Under the pieces are notes generated by a model. That model had not been told where the DNA came from and searched no databases. It saw only the letters and a list, made by a program, of their open reading frames with translations. The position numbers and the translations under genes are program-made. DNA of 13,851 nt from CANIGN01 sp964538275. Lineage in GTDB: Bacteria; Bdellovibrionota; UBA2428. How positions within the stretch are numbered: position 1 is the stretch's first letter; every line of letters begins with the position of its first letter. Shown here piece after piece: positions 1 to 7,703 of the stretch. The stretch covers positions 1 to 13,851 of the forward strand of contig CAZIFW010000067.1 in the NCBI GenBank assembly GCA_964538275.1. Reading direction: 5' to 3'.

Positions 1-860
1 GTTTTAAAGCGTGGTATCCACTCTGCCACTCCAAACGATGAAGTCACTTGTATAGGACGCGACTCATATTCAAAGTGGTGCTTTTCAATTCCCAACCTTA
101 AGCGCTCTGCAATCGATAGAGCTACTTTGATAGGACTATCGGGCAAAATCAGCATGAATTCTTCGCCACCAAAACGTCCAAACACATCTTCCGTACGAAG
201 AACGGTGTCTTTCAACATGCGACAAAGTTCTTTTAAAACATAATCTCCTGTTAGATGACCAAAGTTATCGTTAATTTTTTTAAAATGATCGATGTCGAAT
301 AAAATTACACTTAAAGGATATCCCTTTCGTGCTACATCTAAACCCGAATTCAAGGCTTGCATTAAGTGTCCCTTGTTCCAAACACCTGTTAAAGAATCTG
401 TTTTGCTTTGTTGGCCTAATTTTTCTAAAAGTTTTGTATCTGCTTGCTTGTCAAAATATTTTAATACCTGCGTTCCTATCTTAATCAAATCTCCGCCACG
501 CAATATCACGGGACGATCGATCTTTTGATTATTCAAGATAGTCCCATTTGTACTTCCCATGTCCTCAAGAGTTACTTCTCCTGAATCTGTAAATCTAAAT
601 TCCGCATGTTCACTACTTACCGCACGTTGTTTGATAATTATTTCGCACTCAGGATTTCTTCCAAGTACTGAAGTTCCGCGTCTTAAGTGAAAGACTTGTC
701 CCAATTGGTCGCCTTGTATAACAACCAATGCTGGATCGAGTTTTTTAGATTCGTTTAACAAATCTTCGAGCTTTGAATCTCCCGGATCGGCCAAAGCTGT
801 GCGGGTGCTAGTGTTTTCATCTTCAAGATCGTGGAGTTTCTTCTTTTTTACAGCGCTCAT
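1..860 (-). CDS. FHA-GGDEF diguanylate cyclase (3' end beyond the window)
   Basis: Probable diguanylate cyclase making cyclic di-GMP from two GTP in the cytoplasm. About 286 residues are visible from an ATG at 860; the C-terminal ~40 residues of the GGDEF domain run off base 1. Residues 1-35 form a charged tail with Thr17, Thr19 and Thr21. Residues ~44-135 are an FHA domain with its phosphothreonine-binding signatures: LGRN (Arg68), SSEH (Ser82-His85) and TNG (Asn105-Gly106). Residues ~152 onward are a GGDEF domain with DxLTG (155-159), FDIDHFKKIND (188-198) and an intact GGEEF at 231-235 (bases 156-170). An RTED at 222-225, five residues before GGEEF, matches the RxxD product-inhibition site. 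No membrane segment is visible. The start overlaps the upstream Tad-like stop as ATGA (857-860), implying translational coupling. The architecture resembles Bdellovibrio DgcB, where FHA recognition of a phosphorylated N-terminal tail is reported to activate the enzyme. Activity is inferred from motifs; orthology is not proven. Confidence 0.93.
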   Translation of the reverse strand, partial: MSAVKKKKLHDLEDENTSTRTALADPGDSKLEDLLNESKKLDPALVVIQGDQLGQVFHLRRGTSVLGRNPECEIIIKQRAVSSEHAEFRFTDSGEVTLEDMGSTNGTILNNQKIDRPVILRGGDLIKIGTQVLKYFDKQADTKLLEKLGQQSKTDSLTGVWNKGHLMQALNSGLDVARKGYPLSVILFDIDHFKKINDNFGHLTGDYVLKELCRMLKDTVLRTEDVFGRFGGEEFMLILPDSPIKVALSIAERLRLGIEKHHFEYESRPIQVTSSFGVAEWIPRFK

Positions 861-2563
861 AACAATCGAGTTCCCTCTTTTTGACATATTCTTTGTAACG
901 TCGAAGACGTTGAAATATTGCAAAGATCATCGATAGAAATCATTTTAATTTGGTAACCCGCACGGGGTTCACCCACAGGATCTGGACTCCATGCGGAATT
1001 CATAGCCGCAGGACGATAGTGCTTGGAAAGTGGCGGCATGGACCAAGAGTACGGGTCAGGCAAGGTACCTCCGCGGTCTCGCAGTGGAGAAGAGATTGTT
1101 AAATTAGGAATGACATCTCCAGGAGCAAAGGGAGAAGCGGGATCAAACACGCTGTAGTACATACTATCAAAAATAGTGGGCGCATAAGCCGCCGCTGCAA
1201 ATTCATCTTTAGGACGAGATTGAGGAACTCCACTTGCTGGAGCGGGCATCTGAGACAACCCATAACGCAAAATTTCTTTATGACCAAAGCCACCTTGCTG
1301 CAACTGACCCGCTCTATCACCAGCAAAAGTAGCAACATTGCCCCAGCCGTTTCCACCTTCCGCTCCAAAATAACTTGCTGGAGGACCAATGCGACTACCA
1401 AATGGTTTAGCAGCAGCAATAGCCACCATGGCAGGTTCAATTCCCTGCGGCCAAAATAAAATACTTGGATTATCAGCGTTCGCTACAATTCCTACAGAAA
1501 TCGTTTTTCCTCCGCCGCCTGCAGCACCTGAGCCGCCACGTTTAGAAAAACCTTGGGTCATGCTTTTTGCTGTCGCATTTGCGCCACCTGGGTTGTTGAC
1601 GATCTCACAACCGCCCGCCCACTTGGCATCTACATAAGATAAACCAAAAGCTTTTTCAGATTTTTGCAAATCACCCATTTCTAAATAACGATCTCTTGCA
1701 TCGTTCAAATATAAAAGGGAATTTAAATCTCCACCACTCACCATAATCGAGCCAATTAAATTCGATCGAAATGTAGCCACCGCTGTTTGAGCAGCACGCC
1801 CCGGAGAACCTAACATCTGAGCAGGTCCGCCAGAAGCCAGGTCGCGAGCGAATTCATTCAGCACCTTAGACATTTGCTCTGCTTGTTGATCCGTATCACT
1901 TACCGCACGATTGATAGCCCACTCAGCCCATACTTTGTTTTGTCCTTGCCATTCCGTACAACTTTTCTGGAACTCAGCTGCAATTTGTAAAAGTGTGATG
2001 TTAATAAAAATATAAATGGGGTTAAAACCCGGGAATGGAGAGGCAATAATGGGCGTGATAATTTTTGATTGCCCATCTCCTAAAAAGTTTTTGCATACGT
2101 TTGTTTGAGCATCTACTCCTCGACCACCTTCATTGATAGCGGCTACGGGGCTATAATTTCTTGCCTGCTGACACACCGAAAAAGATCCCACGGGATCAGA
2201 AATAGTTCCCGAGCCACCCATAACATCTGCTTCAAATCTGCTGTTAAAACGTCCTTGAGTAACATACGAATCGAGTAAGAAAAATTTTAAAACCGCTCGA
2301 ATTCTATAATTCGCAACAGACATAGCATTCATATGACGAGCTTGATAAGAGGCGGCACTCAAAGAAGCTAAGTCTACAGAGTTTTGCAAATTGATTTTAC
2401 TTTGAACCAAGTGCCCCACAGAAACTGTCATTCCGAACATGATGATTACAGTTGTAATCATCATCATGACGACAACAAGCATCTGTCCCCTACGAGAGTT
2501 TTTGGGCATCTTTGCCATCGTTATCTTTTCGACTTTTTGGGGGCCTTCTTGAGCTTTCTTCAT
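857..2563 (-). CDS. TadE/TadG-like exported protein with pilin-like N-terminal helix
   Basis: 568 residues. A basic stretch (KNSRRGQ, ~21-27) leads into one hydrophobic helix (~28-52) and then QSKINLQNSVDLASLSAA (~54-71). That is the usual pattern of the Tad/TadG-like N-terminal domain (Arg-Gly, helix, LQ.A.D.A.LAAA). The rest, ~500 residues, is probably extracytoplasmic and is rich in Gly, Ala, Pro and Ser, with a Gly-rich segment near 345-355 and several scattered Cys. In Tad systems such proteins are minor pilin-like or assembly components at the inner membrane, but no tadA, tadB, tadC or rcpA neighbour is visible, so a Tad pilus role is only a family-based guess. The ATG at 2563 gives the longest form. 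A second ATG at codon 16 sits nearer the helix; neither has a convincing ribosome-binding site. The stop overlaps the start of the FHA-GGDEF gene, so the two are probably co-translated. Confidence 0.72.
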   Translation of the reverse strand: MKKAQEGPQKVEKITMAKMPKNSRRGQMLVVVMMMITTVIIMFGMTVSVGHLVQSKINLQNSVDLASLSAASYQARHMNAMSVANYRIRAVLKFFLLDSYVTQGRFNSRFEADVMGGSGTISDPVGSFSVCQQARNYSPVAAINEGGRGVDAQTNVCKNFLGDGQSKIITPIIASPFPGFNPIYIFINITLLQIAAEFQKSCTEWQGQNKVWAEWAINRAVSDTDQQAEQMSKVLNEFARDLASGGPAQMLGSPGRAAQTAVATFRSNLIGSIMVSGGDLNSLLYLNDARDRYLEMGDLQKSEKAFGLSYVDAKWAGGCEIVNNPGGANATAKSMTQGFSKRGGSGAAGGGGKTISVGIVANADNPSILFWPQGIEPAMVAIAAAKPFGSRIGPPASYFGAEGGNGWGNVATFAGDRAGQLQQGGFGHKEILRYGLSQMPAPASGVPQSRPKDEFAAAAYAPTIFDSMYYSVFDPASPFAPGDVIPNLTISSPLRDRGGTLPDPYSWSMPPLSKHYRPAAMNSAWSPDPVGEPRAGYQIKMISIDDLCNISTSSTLQRICQKEGTRLL

Positions 2564-2747
2564 AGAAGAAAATGCTTTGTTAAATTTGTGTTAAGACAGC
2601 GAACAAGCCCGATCACTAAAAGTGCTCAAAACACATTCAAGGAGTGCCTTCTGCACTTAATGCACAGCCCCATGTTCTCTGAAATACTCTTAACATTCAA
2701 AATCAAGCTTTCTCAGATAAGTCGACACTTGCTAGTAAAACACTTGA

Positions 2748-3782
2748 ATGGTGCAGCTTCGTTCTCGAACTTTTTCTATGGCTCTTTTTTGCCTATTTCT
2801 TAGCGCATGCTCAGAGTCAAAAAACACACCCCCAAACGAAGAAAAGCAAGCATTCAACAAGTGTCTAGACTCCTTAGAAGATGATTCCAAACACTACACA
2901 CAGAATCTAGAAGAAAATTATGCTCGCATTGACGCCGAATATTTTCACGCCATCCCAGAAAGTAACAAATCTTTTATTTTACGCGGCGAAATCAACAAAG
3001 GAGCTGTTTTACTCTTGCACGGAATACTCAGCTCTCCAGACGCGCTCCGAAAACTTGCTTTGGAATTTAACCAAAAGGGAATGACTGTAGTAGCTCCCCT
3101 CATTACGTCTTTTGGATCTACAGTTGCAGTCGCTAATTCTAGTAACGTAAAAACTTGGCAACAAAGCGTAGATTACCATGCCCAATCTCTTTCTCGCTGC
3201 TTTCGTAATTTTGCACTTGTAGGATTTTCACTGGGCGGAGCTCTTGCAACTGATTTTACACTCAATCGCTACCCTCAACTCTTAGAAGAAAAAAAAGTAT
3301 CACAGCTCAACTCATTACTTTTGCTTTCTCCTGCTATTCGCCCTTCCGAAAGATGGGTATCTATTAAAGCAGGAGTCACTCTGCTTTTTACAGATGCTGT
3401 TCCTTTCTGGCTTATTTCTTATCTCAAGAACGACCCCGACATCGAAGACATGATGAAACAACCTGACAAATACAATCAATATTTTCCCGTACGTGTGGGA
3501 ACTTCACTCAATGAACTCTCTAAAATACTTGCAGCTACAAAAAAGAGATTCAGCGCCCATCCTCTTCCTGTAAGCCTTGATTATAGCCAAGCAGATTCTG
3601 CCACAGATTGGGACGAAACACGGCAATTTTTAACAGACAGTTTTTTCGACGTTCGTGTCTTTAGCTATACTGAAGAAGAAAAGGTCCCGCACACACTCTT
3701 TCTTAAAGACGACCACTGGGTTGGCGATCAAATCCGTAAGGGTCTTGCAAATTTTATTGCCCGTTATGCGCAGTCTCCTTAG
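2748..3782 (+). CDS. Lipoprotein alpha/beta hydrolase (esterase/lipase-like)
   Basis: 344 residues. The N-terminus has Arg5 and Arg7, a hydrophobic core and a lipobox LSAC with Cys21, so it is a predicted lipoprotein. Residue +2 is Ser, not Asp, which would favour outer-membrane sorting under the E. coli rule. The hydrolase fold is supported by a strand followed by LLHG (~89-92, oxyanion-hole region) and the nucleophile elbow GFSLGG with Ser161. His315 or His323 and an Asp around 283-289 are candidates for the rest of the triad, though I cannot choose between them by eye. Two Cys outside the lipobox (39 and 151) could form a disulfide. The substrate is unknown; a carboxylesterase or lysophospholipase-type activity on lipids or esters at the envelope is possible. 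The ATG at 2748 is chosen because it gives a proper signal peptide; a GTG one codon later is equally possible. The gene diverges from the Tad-like gene and its end overlaps the convergent membrane-protein gene by 29 nt. Confidence 0.8.
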   Translation: MVQLRSRTFSMALFCLFLSACSESKNTPPNEEKQAFNKCLDSLEDDSKHYTQNLEENYARIDAEYFHAIPESNKSFILRGEINKGAVLLLHGILSSPDALRKLALEFNQKGMTVVAPLITSFGSTVAVANSSNVKTWQQSVDYHAQSLSRCFRNFALVGFSLGGALATDFTLNRYPQLLEEKKVSQLNSLLLLSPAIRPSERWVSIKAGVTLLFTDAVPFWLISYLKNDPDIEDMMKQPDKYNQYFPVRVGTSLNELSKILAATKKRFSAHPLPVSLDYSQADSATDWDETRQFLTDSFFDVRVFSYTEEEKVPHTLFLKDDHWVGDQIRKGLANFIARYAQSP

Positions 3783-5361
3783 GTATTTTTAAACACAACT
3801 CGAGGTCTTGATTCGACAAACTTGCAAAAGTTTTTACACTTCCAAAAAGAAATGCCTGAATGTTTTCATACCCCCCTAATTTTTGCGCACCTTTAGCTAA
3901 ATAAGATTGAATACAATGAGGTGTATTTTTTGATTCGACCTCTAACCAAAGAAGAGGATAATCAACTGCATCGTGAAAAATTCGCTGCCACGTTGTTACC
4001 CCTACTCTTCCTCCAAAGCGCCATACTGGTTTTCTTAAAAAATAAGTTCCTTGTGGCGGCAAAAAATTTACCGTGAGTTCATTAGAAAATATGACTTGCT
4101 CGGGCTGACTCAAGCTTCTAATCCACTGCAAAAGACGGACTCTTTCCATGTCCTTTTTATTTTCAATCAAGAAGCCGCTGTAATTCACTGCCAACAATAC
4201 TAAAGTTAAAACGACGGGTAACGCAGCTAATGCAAAACCTAGGGATTTCTCATTTTTTTTCTTTTTAGGTAAAGCATCAACATAAGAAACAATACAAGCA
4301 GGTAAAATTCCAAAAAAGAAAATCAATATTGGGAAATAAAATTTTAAAGCTGAAAATTCAACACTTAAACTCTTATTGGCATATACAAATGCGTAAATTA
4401 CGGGAGGAGCAAAAAACAATAACATCATTTTAGAAGAAAGAATTTTCTTACGCTGAAGATACTCGGCAAGTCCAAAGGACAACAAAAAACCTAGCGCATA
4501 AAAACCTAAATGTTTTAAAAAAACACCCGCAAATAAATCTCCTACACCTGTCTCTTTAGTTAAACGGAGTCCAATCTCACTCAGAACTTGCCCCTTAACC
4601 AATGCCCAAGGACCCAATCCTGCGACATAAAAAACAGTTAAAACTAAAGCCAGTCCAACGGGGTATATAACCTGAAGACTTCTTTTGAGATCTCGATGAA
4701 AAACAAAATATGAAAACAAAACAAGTGAAAAAATAAAGCCATAGGAGTCTACCAAGCAGGCCGCAAGTATTAGTAACTGTTGATAGGTTAATAATTTATA
4801 AGACTTGTCCTTGGGATGAATAAGAAATTCCAAATAAAGTATACCTGCAATCAAAGGCAAAACTAAGTGGTCAGACCAATAAACAACTGAGTAGAGGTAA
4901 AATACTTTATAAGAAAACAAAACCGCAAAAGCTGTTGCCAAAAAAGCAATACGTCGATGCTTCTCTTTAAAATCTATCAATATCCAATAAGCCAAAGTTG
5001 CCGATAGATAAGCAAGGACTGCGTGTAAAACACAATCTAAGAAATTCACCATCCACATGGATGGTTGCATTCCCAATATTTTAGCGATCCAAAAAATCGG
5101 CAAAACAAAGACCGAAGTTGTCAGATGCTCCACACTCCGACTTGCTGCTTCAGCAAATTCAACCGAAGCTGCCTGTGTATATAACATCCCCCTTAAATAA
5201 AAATAGCCTTCGTCAATCCAGTTTGTTGCAAAGTTTAAACTATGTGCACTCCACCAATGATGTTCGCCATAACTTAAGATTCCCCATAAAGGAAACTTTA
5301 AAAGTATGCTGATTATAAATAAAAGAAAAAAACCCCAAAGATGCCAATCTCGTTTTGCCAC
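3754..5361 (-). CDS. Polytopic membrane protein, GT-C glycosyltransferase-like
   Basis: 535 residues with about 10-11 hydrophobic segments: ~8-30, 84-98, 103-129, 138-160, 164-180, 190-220, 228-255, 283-305, 312-330, 340-362 and 375-397. A ~120-residue hydrophilic C-terminal domain follows and is probably periplasmic. The first helix is followed by a loop with HHWW and then WIDEGYFYLRG (~48-58). An acidic pair in the first periplasmic loop followed by many helices is the usual layout of GT-C (GT39/GT83-like) glycosyltransferases, which use lipid-linked sugars. This is a topology argument, and the protein might be another kind of polytopic protein. The start is a GTG at 5361, because the frame is closed by a stop 10-12 bases upstream and no in-frame ATG is near. 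It lies 38 nt after the preceding secreted-protein gene, so the two probably form an operon. The 3' end overlaps the convergent hydrolase gene by 29 nt. Confidence 0.6.
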   Translation of the reverse strand: MAKRDWHLWGFFLLFIISILLKFPLWGILSYGEHHWWSAHSLNFATNWIDEGYFYLRGMLYTQAASVEFAEAASRSVEHLTTSVFVLPIFWIAKILGMQPSMWMVNFLDCVLHAVLAYLSATLAYWILIDFKEKHRRIAFLATAFAVLFSYKVFYLYSVVYWSDHLVLPLIAGILYLEFLIHPKDKSYKLLTYQQLLILAACLVDSYGFIFSLVLFSYFVFHRDLKRSLQVIYPVGLALVLTVFYVAGLGPWALVKGQVLSEIGLRLTKETGVGDLFAGVFLKHLGFYALGFLLSFGLAEYLQRKKILSSKMMLLFFAPPVIYAFVYANKSLSVEFSALKFYFPILIFFFGILPACIVSYVDALPKKKKNEKSLGFALAALPVVLTLVLLAVNYSGFLIENKKDMERVRLLQWIRSLSQPEQVIFSNELTVNFLPPQGTYFLRKPVWRFGGRVGVTTWQRIFHDAVDYPLLWLEVESKNTPHCIQSYLAKGAQKLGGYENIQAFLFGSVKTFASLSNQDLELCLKIPKETAHNGQ

Positions 5362-5399
5362 ATCTTTAGCTTAGCAAGCTTTCTTAAAGTCGCGAGCCC

Positions 5400-6563
5400 C
5401 TAAGGAATTCTAAATTCATCAAGTTCTGCGATACGAAAAATAGTATTGAGCTCCCTGAGGCTTTCAGCATCCTTAATGAGCTCGCGTGTATTGCTACAAA
5501 AATTTAAATGATAGCGAAGATTCACAAGTTCAGCGTGGAGACCTTCTAAAGCAAGCCCTGCAAAGCGCTCACCAAAACGAGGCGCCAAAGTTCCATCTAG
5601 TGCTTTTCGAATATCTATCAAAAAATTTTTAGTACGCCCCCCTTTAATTTGATTATTCAATCCAAACTTAGGGACCACGACTTCTCTCACCAAAAACTCT
5701 AAAGCTCTATTATAAACATTGATTAGAATACGAGCACTGCCACCACGAGCGTGTATTAAGTGATAAGCGTATATAGAAGACTCTGCAAACTCATCAAAAT
5801 TTGTATATTCGCTTTTTTCACGAGCATTCTTATAGCTATCACGGGATATCTCGGACATTTTTCGTCTAACTAAATGCTGATCTTCACCCGGCAAAAAAAA
5901 GAGCTCCCCTACGGGTTCAAAGTTCGTTGAGGCCGATGATTTTGTAGCTTCACTCAGCTCTTCATCATGTTCAGGGTCCTTCCAAACAATGGGTGCTTCT
6001 TCGAGCTTTGCATCCGCATAGTAAGTATCTCTAGTAATTCGCAATTTCTCAGACAAAACGGCATCTGGAATAGTTAAAAAGCCCCGGGTAGGATTAAAGT
6101 CACCCAACAAAGTTTCTATAAGTTTTGTCATCAAGCGCACATCACCCTTAAGTGGCCTAGACTCTAGCACTCGGCTCAAAACATAAATTCGAAGATGCAA
6201 AGTTTCCCAAACTTCAGCTTTTAAAGCACGCTCAGCTGCACCGTAATTGCCTTCTGGATAAAAGCGATCAATTGCTGAGGGGTTTTGATAAAGTTGATCA
6301 AAAAAGGAACTTAAAAGTAAACTTGCTTCTGTACTTTTGTTGGGACCTTGAATTTCTAAAAAGGCAAAAATTGCTTTTAATTTTTTTGAAACTTGCCCGT
6401 AATGGCTATTGTAAATGTCATCGAATTCTAGACCCAAAACATTGGGGTAAATTTGTGATTGAGCAGAGGACAAGGCAACTTTACAGCCCGGTTCACGCTC
6501 TGCACGCGCATAAGAAAAAGAAGACAGCACACCTAAAAGAAAAATCGCTACTCGAAATTGCAC
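5400..6563 (-). CDS. Exported protein of unknown function
   Basis: 387 residues. The N-terminal ~21 residues (an Arg, a hydrophobic stretch, then SYARA before Glu) form a good Sec signal peptide with a likely signal peptidase I site after Ala21. The mature part appears largely alpha-helical and charged, with no internal membrane segment. It has one Cys near the mature N-terminus (in PGCKVAL) and another near the C-terminus (in LNFCSNT), which might pair in the periplasm. Around residues 205-225 there is an acidic, Ser-rich, probably flexible segment. I do not recognise a family. The start is a GTG at 6563: the frame is closed by a stop codon 7-9 bases upstream and this start gives a complete signal peptide. 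A promoter-like sequence lies about 40 bases upstream. The gene is followed after 38 nt by the GT-C-like membrane protein, so a joint envelope role is possible but unproven. Confidence 0.65.
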   Translation of the reverse strand: MQFRVAIFLLGVLSSFSYARAEREPGCKVALSSAQSQIYPNVLGLEFDDIYNSHYGQVSKKLKAIFAFLEIQGPNKSTEASLLLSSFFDQLYQNPSAIDRFYPEGNYGAAERALKAEVWETLHLRIYVLSRVLESRPLKGDVRLMTKLIETLLGDFNPTRGFLTIPDAVLSEKLRITRDTYYADAKLEEAPIVWKDPEHDEELSEATKSSASTNFEPVGELFFLPGEDQHLVRRKMSEISRDSYKNAREKSEYTNFDEFAESSIYAYHLIHARGGSARILINVYNRALEFLVREVVVPKFGLNNQIKGGRTKNFLIDIRKALDGTLAPRFGERFAGLALEGLHAELVNLRYHLNFCSNTRELIKDAESLRELNTIFRIAELDEFRIP

Positions 6564-6601
6564 CGAGAACTAACCTAAAAGTCCACCGAGTATCGCTCTA
6601 C

Positions 6602-6630
6602 TTAATAAATTTTAAATTCAACCCTTTCAA
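6602..6630 (-). promoter_or_regulatory. Putative sigma70-type promoter for the 6563-3754 operon
   Basis: Read on the minus strand, TTGAAA (6630-6625) is separated by exactly 17 bases from TATTAA (6607-6602). These match the -35 TTGACA at 5 of 6 positions and the -10 TATAAT at 4 of 6. Transcription would start near 6595, leaving a leader of about 30 bases before the GTG at 6563. The rest of the 219-base gap 6564-6782 shows no convincing gene. This is visual matching only, in an AT-rich region where chance matches occur. Confidence 0.45.
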
Positions 6631-6782
6631 CGCGAGTAAGAAGAGGGCTTCAAATATCCAGTGTGCAATCCACTGGTGCAGCATTCAGAAAAGAGCAAAA
6701 GCAAGGAGCAATAACCTTTTGAAAATCATATACTTAGAGGCAATCTTTCAATTAAGAAAGAATGCCCGAATGCGCTTACGTC

Positions 6783-7592
6783 TTATTGTGTGTAAGTAAA
6801 AAAATCTGGCTTTTTGTCTTTCCAATCTTTTGGCCGAGCCTCATTTTTAAGAGGAACAAAATCTCCTTCAGGATCAAAAGATTTTTCAGGGGTATAGGGA
6901 GTTCCCAAACGGAGCTGCAAGCAAGTTTGCTTATGAGTCAGAGGCTCGTAAATAAAAATTTCACCCGCATCTAGCCACATTAATTTACGAGTAAGCTCTG
7001 CATCAGGAGTAGAGCACTCATAAAAGTTTAGCTGCAAGTTTCCTAAAATTTTCTTTTGATAGTTCTGTGGAAATTTCTTTGAATCTAACTGATCAGAATA
7101 AACCGTATAGTGACTTTGAGTCGCACTCAGGCCATTGCGATAATCCTCAGTGTCTGGAAAAAAATCAAACATCAGTTCAAAGGCATTTAAAATAGGTCCA
7201 TTCTCTTGCACTTCACTTGCAAACTGTACCCAACTTCGTGTGTAGCGATTAAGATAATCATATTTTGAACCTGGATTTTTTCTGTGATGAGAAGAGGCCT
7301 CCTCTTGAGTGTGATACAAAACCGCAAATGGCGAAAGACGATCATCTTCTGAAATGTATTCACGATCTGCAAACAATAAATGTCCATGAAAAAAATCCTC
7401 GGTGTCACCTAGGAAACGAAATGCTTCACCTTGCTTTTGAACGGTGAAATCTTGCACAAGCTTTTGAATCAGCTCCTTATCTATTGCAACATTTGCCCAC
7501 AAATTATGCGCTTCGTAACGACTTGCCCAAGACTGTGCTTGTAAAGAAGAAACTAAAAACAAAAAAAGAAGAAGACTCCACACCCTGCACAC
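6783..7592 (-). CDS. Exported protein of unknown function
   Basis: 269 residues with a clear signal peptide: basic start, a Leu/Phe-rich core (~5-15) and LQAQS as the probable cleavage region near residue 20. The mature protein is rich in aromatic and acidic residues, for example FFHG, FFPDTEDYRNG and a C-terminal acidic/basic tail ending in DFFTYTQ. It contains two Cys (in YECST and KQTCLQL), plausible disulfide partners in the periplasm. There is no second membrane segment and no catalytic motif I can name. The start is taken as GTG at 7592. A second GTG three codons later would keep the signal peptide, and no good Shine-Dalgarno sequence separates the choices. The gene is transcribed away from the HEAT-cyclophilin gene across a 111-base gap. 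It is separated from the next minus-strand operon by 219 bases containing a putative promoter, so it may be its own unit. Confidence 0.65.
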   Translation of the reverse strand: MCRVWSLLLFLFLVSSLQAQSWASRYEAHNLWANVAIDKELIQKLVQDFTVQKQGEAFRFLGDTEDFFHGHLLFADREYISEDDRLSPFAVLYHTQEEASSHHRKNPGSKYDYLNRYTRSWVQFASEVQENGPILNAFELMFDFFPDTEDYRNGLSATQSHYTVYSDQLDSKKFPQNYQKKILGNLQLNFYECSTPDAELTRKLMWLDAGEIFIYEPLTHKQTCLQLRLGTPYTPEKSFDPEGDFVPLKNEARPKDWKDKKPDFFTYTQ

Positions 7593-7630
7593 GCGATTAC
7601 ATATAGCGTTAACGAGTGACAGCCCGCACC

Positions 7631-7659
7631 TTAAATTACTTTTCTGAGAGAAGTATTAA
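7631..7659 (+). promoter_or_regulatory. Possible promoter of the HEAT-cyclophilin gene
   Basis: TTAAAT (7631-7636) lies 17 bases before TATTAA (7654-7659). The spacing is ideal, but the -35 is weak (3 of 6 matches). A transcript would start near 7666 and leave a leader of about 38 bases before the ATG at 7704. A short stem (CTTTTC with GAGAAG) overlaps the spacer and -10 region. Low confidence. Confidence 0.25.
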
Positions 7660-7703
7660 GGTACTCGCTTGAGTTAGAGGGTGCCGATCACTAGACCAAT
7701 GGC

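Noticed and set aside
1099..1440. Leu-rich 113-codon open frame on the minus strand inside the Tad-like gene
   Set aside because: It lies wholly within the 857-2563 coding region in another frame, has no own ribosome-binding site, and its skewed composition is a by-product of the host gene's codons.
2633..2700. Repeated octamer ACATTCAA (2633-2640 and 2693-2700) and a small AGTGC/GCACT stem (2643-2657) in the divergent gap
   Set aside because: An 8-base repeat and a 5-bp stem are expected by chance in AT-rich sequence; there is no link to a known operator.
6272..6799. 175-codon plus-strand open frame across the gap between two minus-strand genes
   Set aside because: It starts antisense inside the exported-protein gene, is Lys/Arg/Leu-rich without domain signals, and crosses the likely promoter of the opposite strand.
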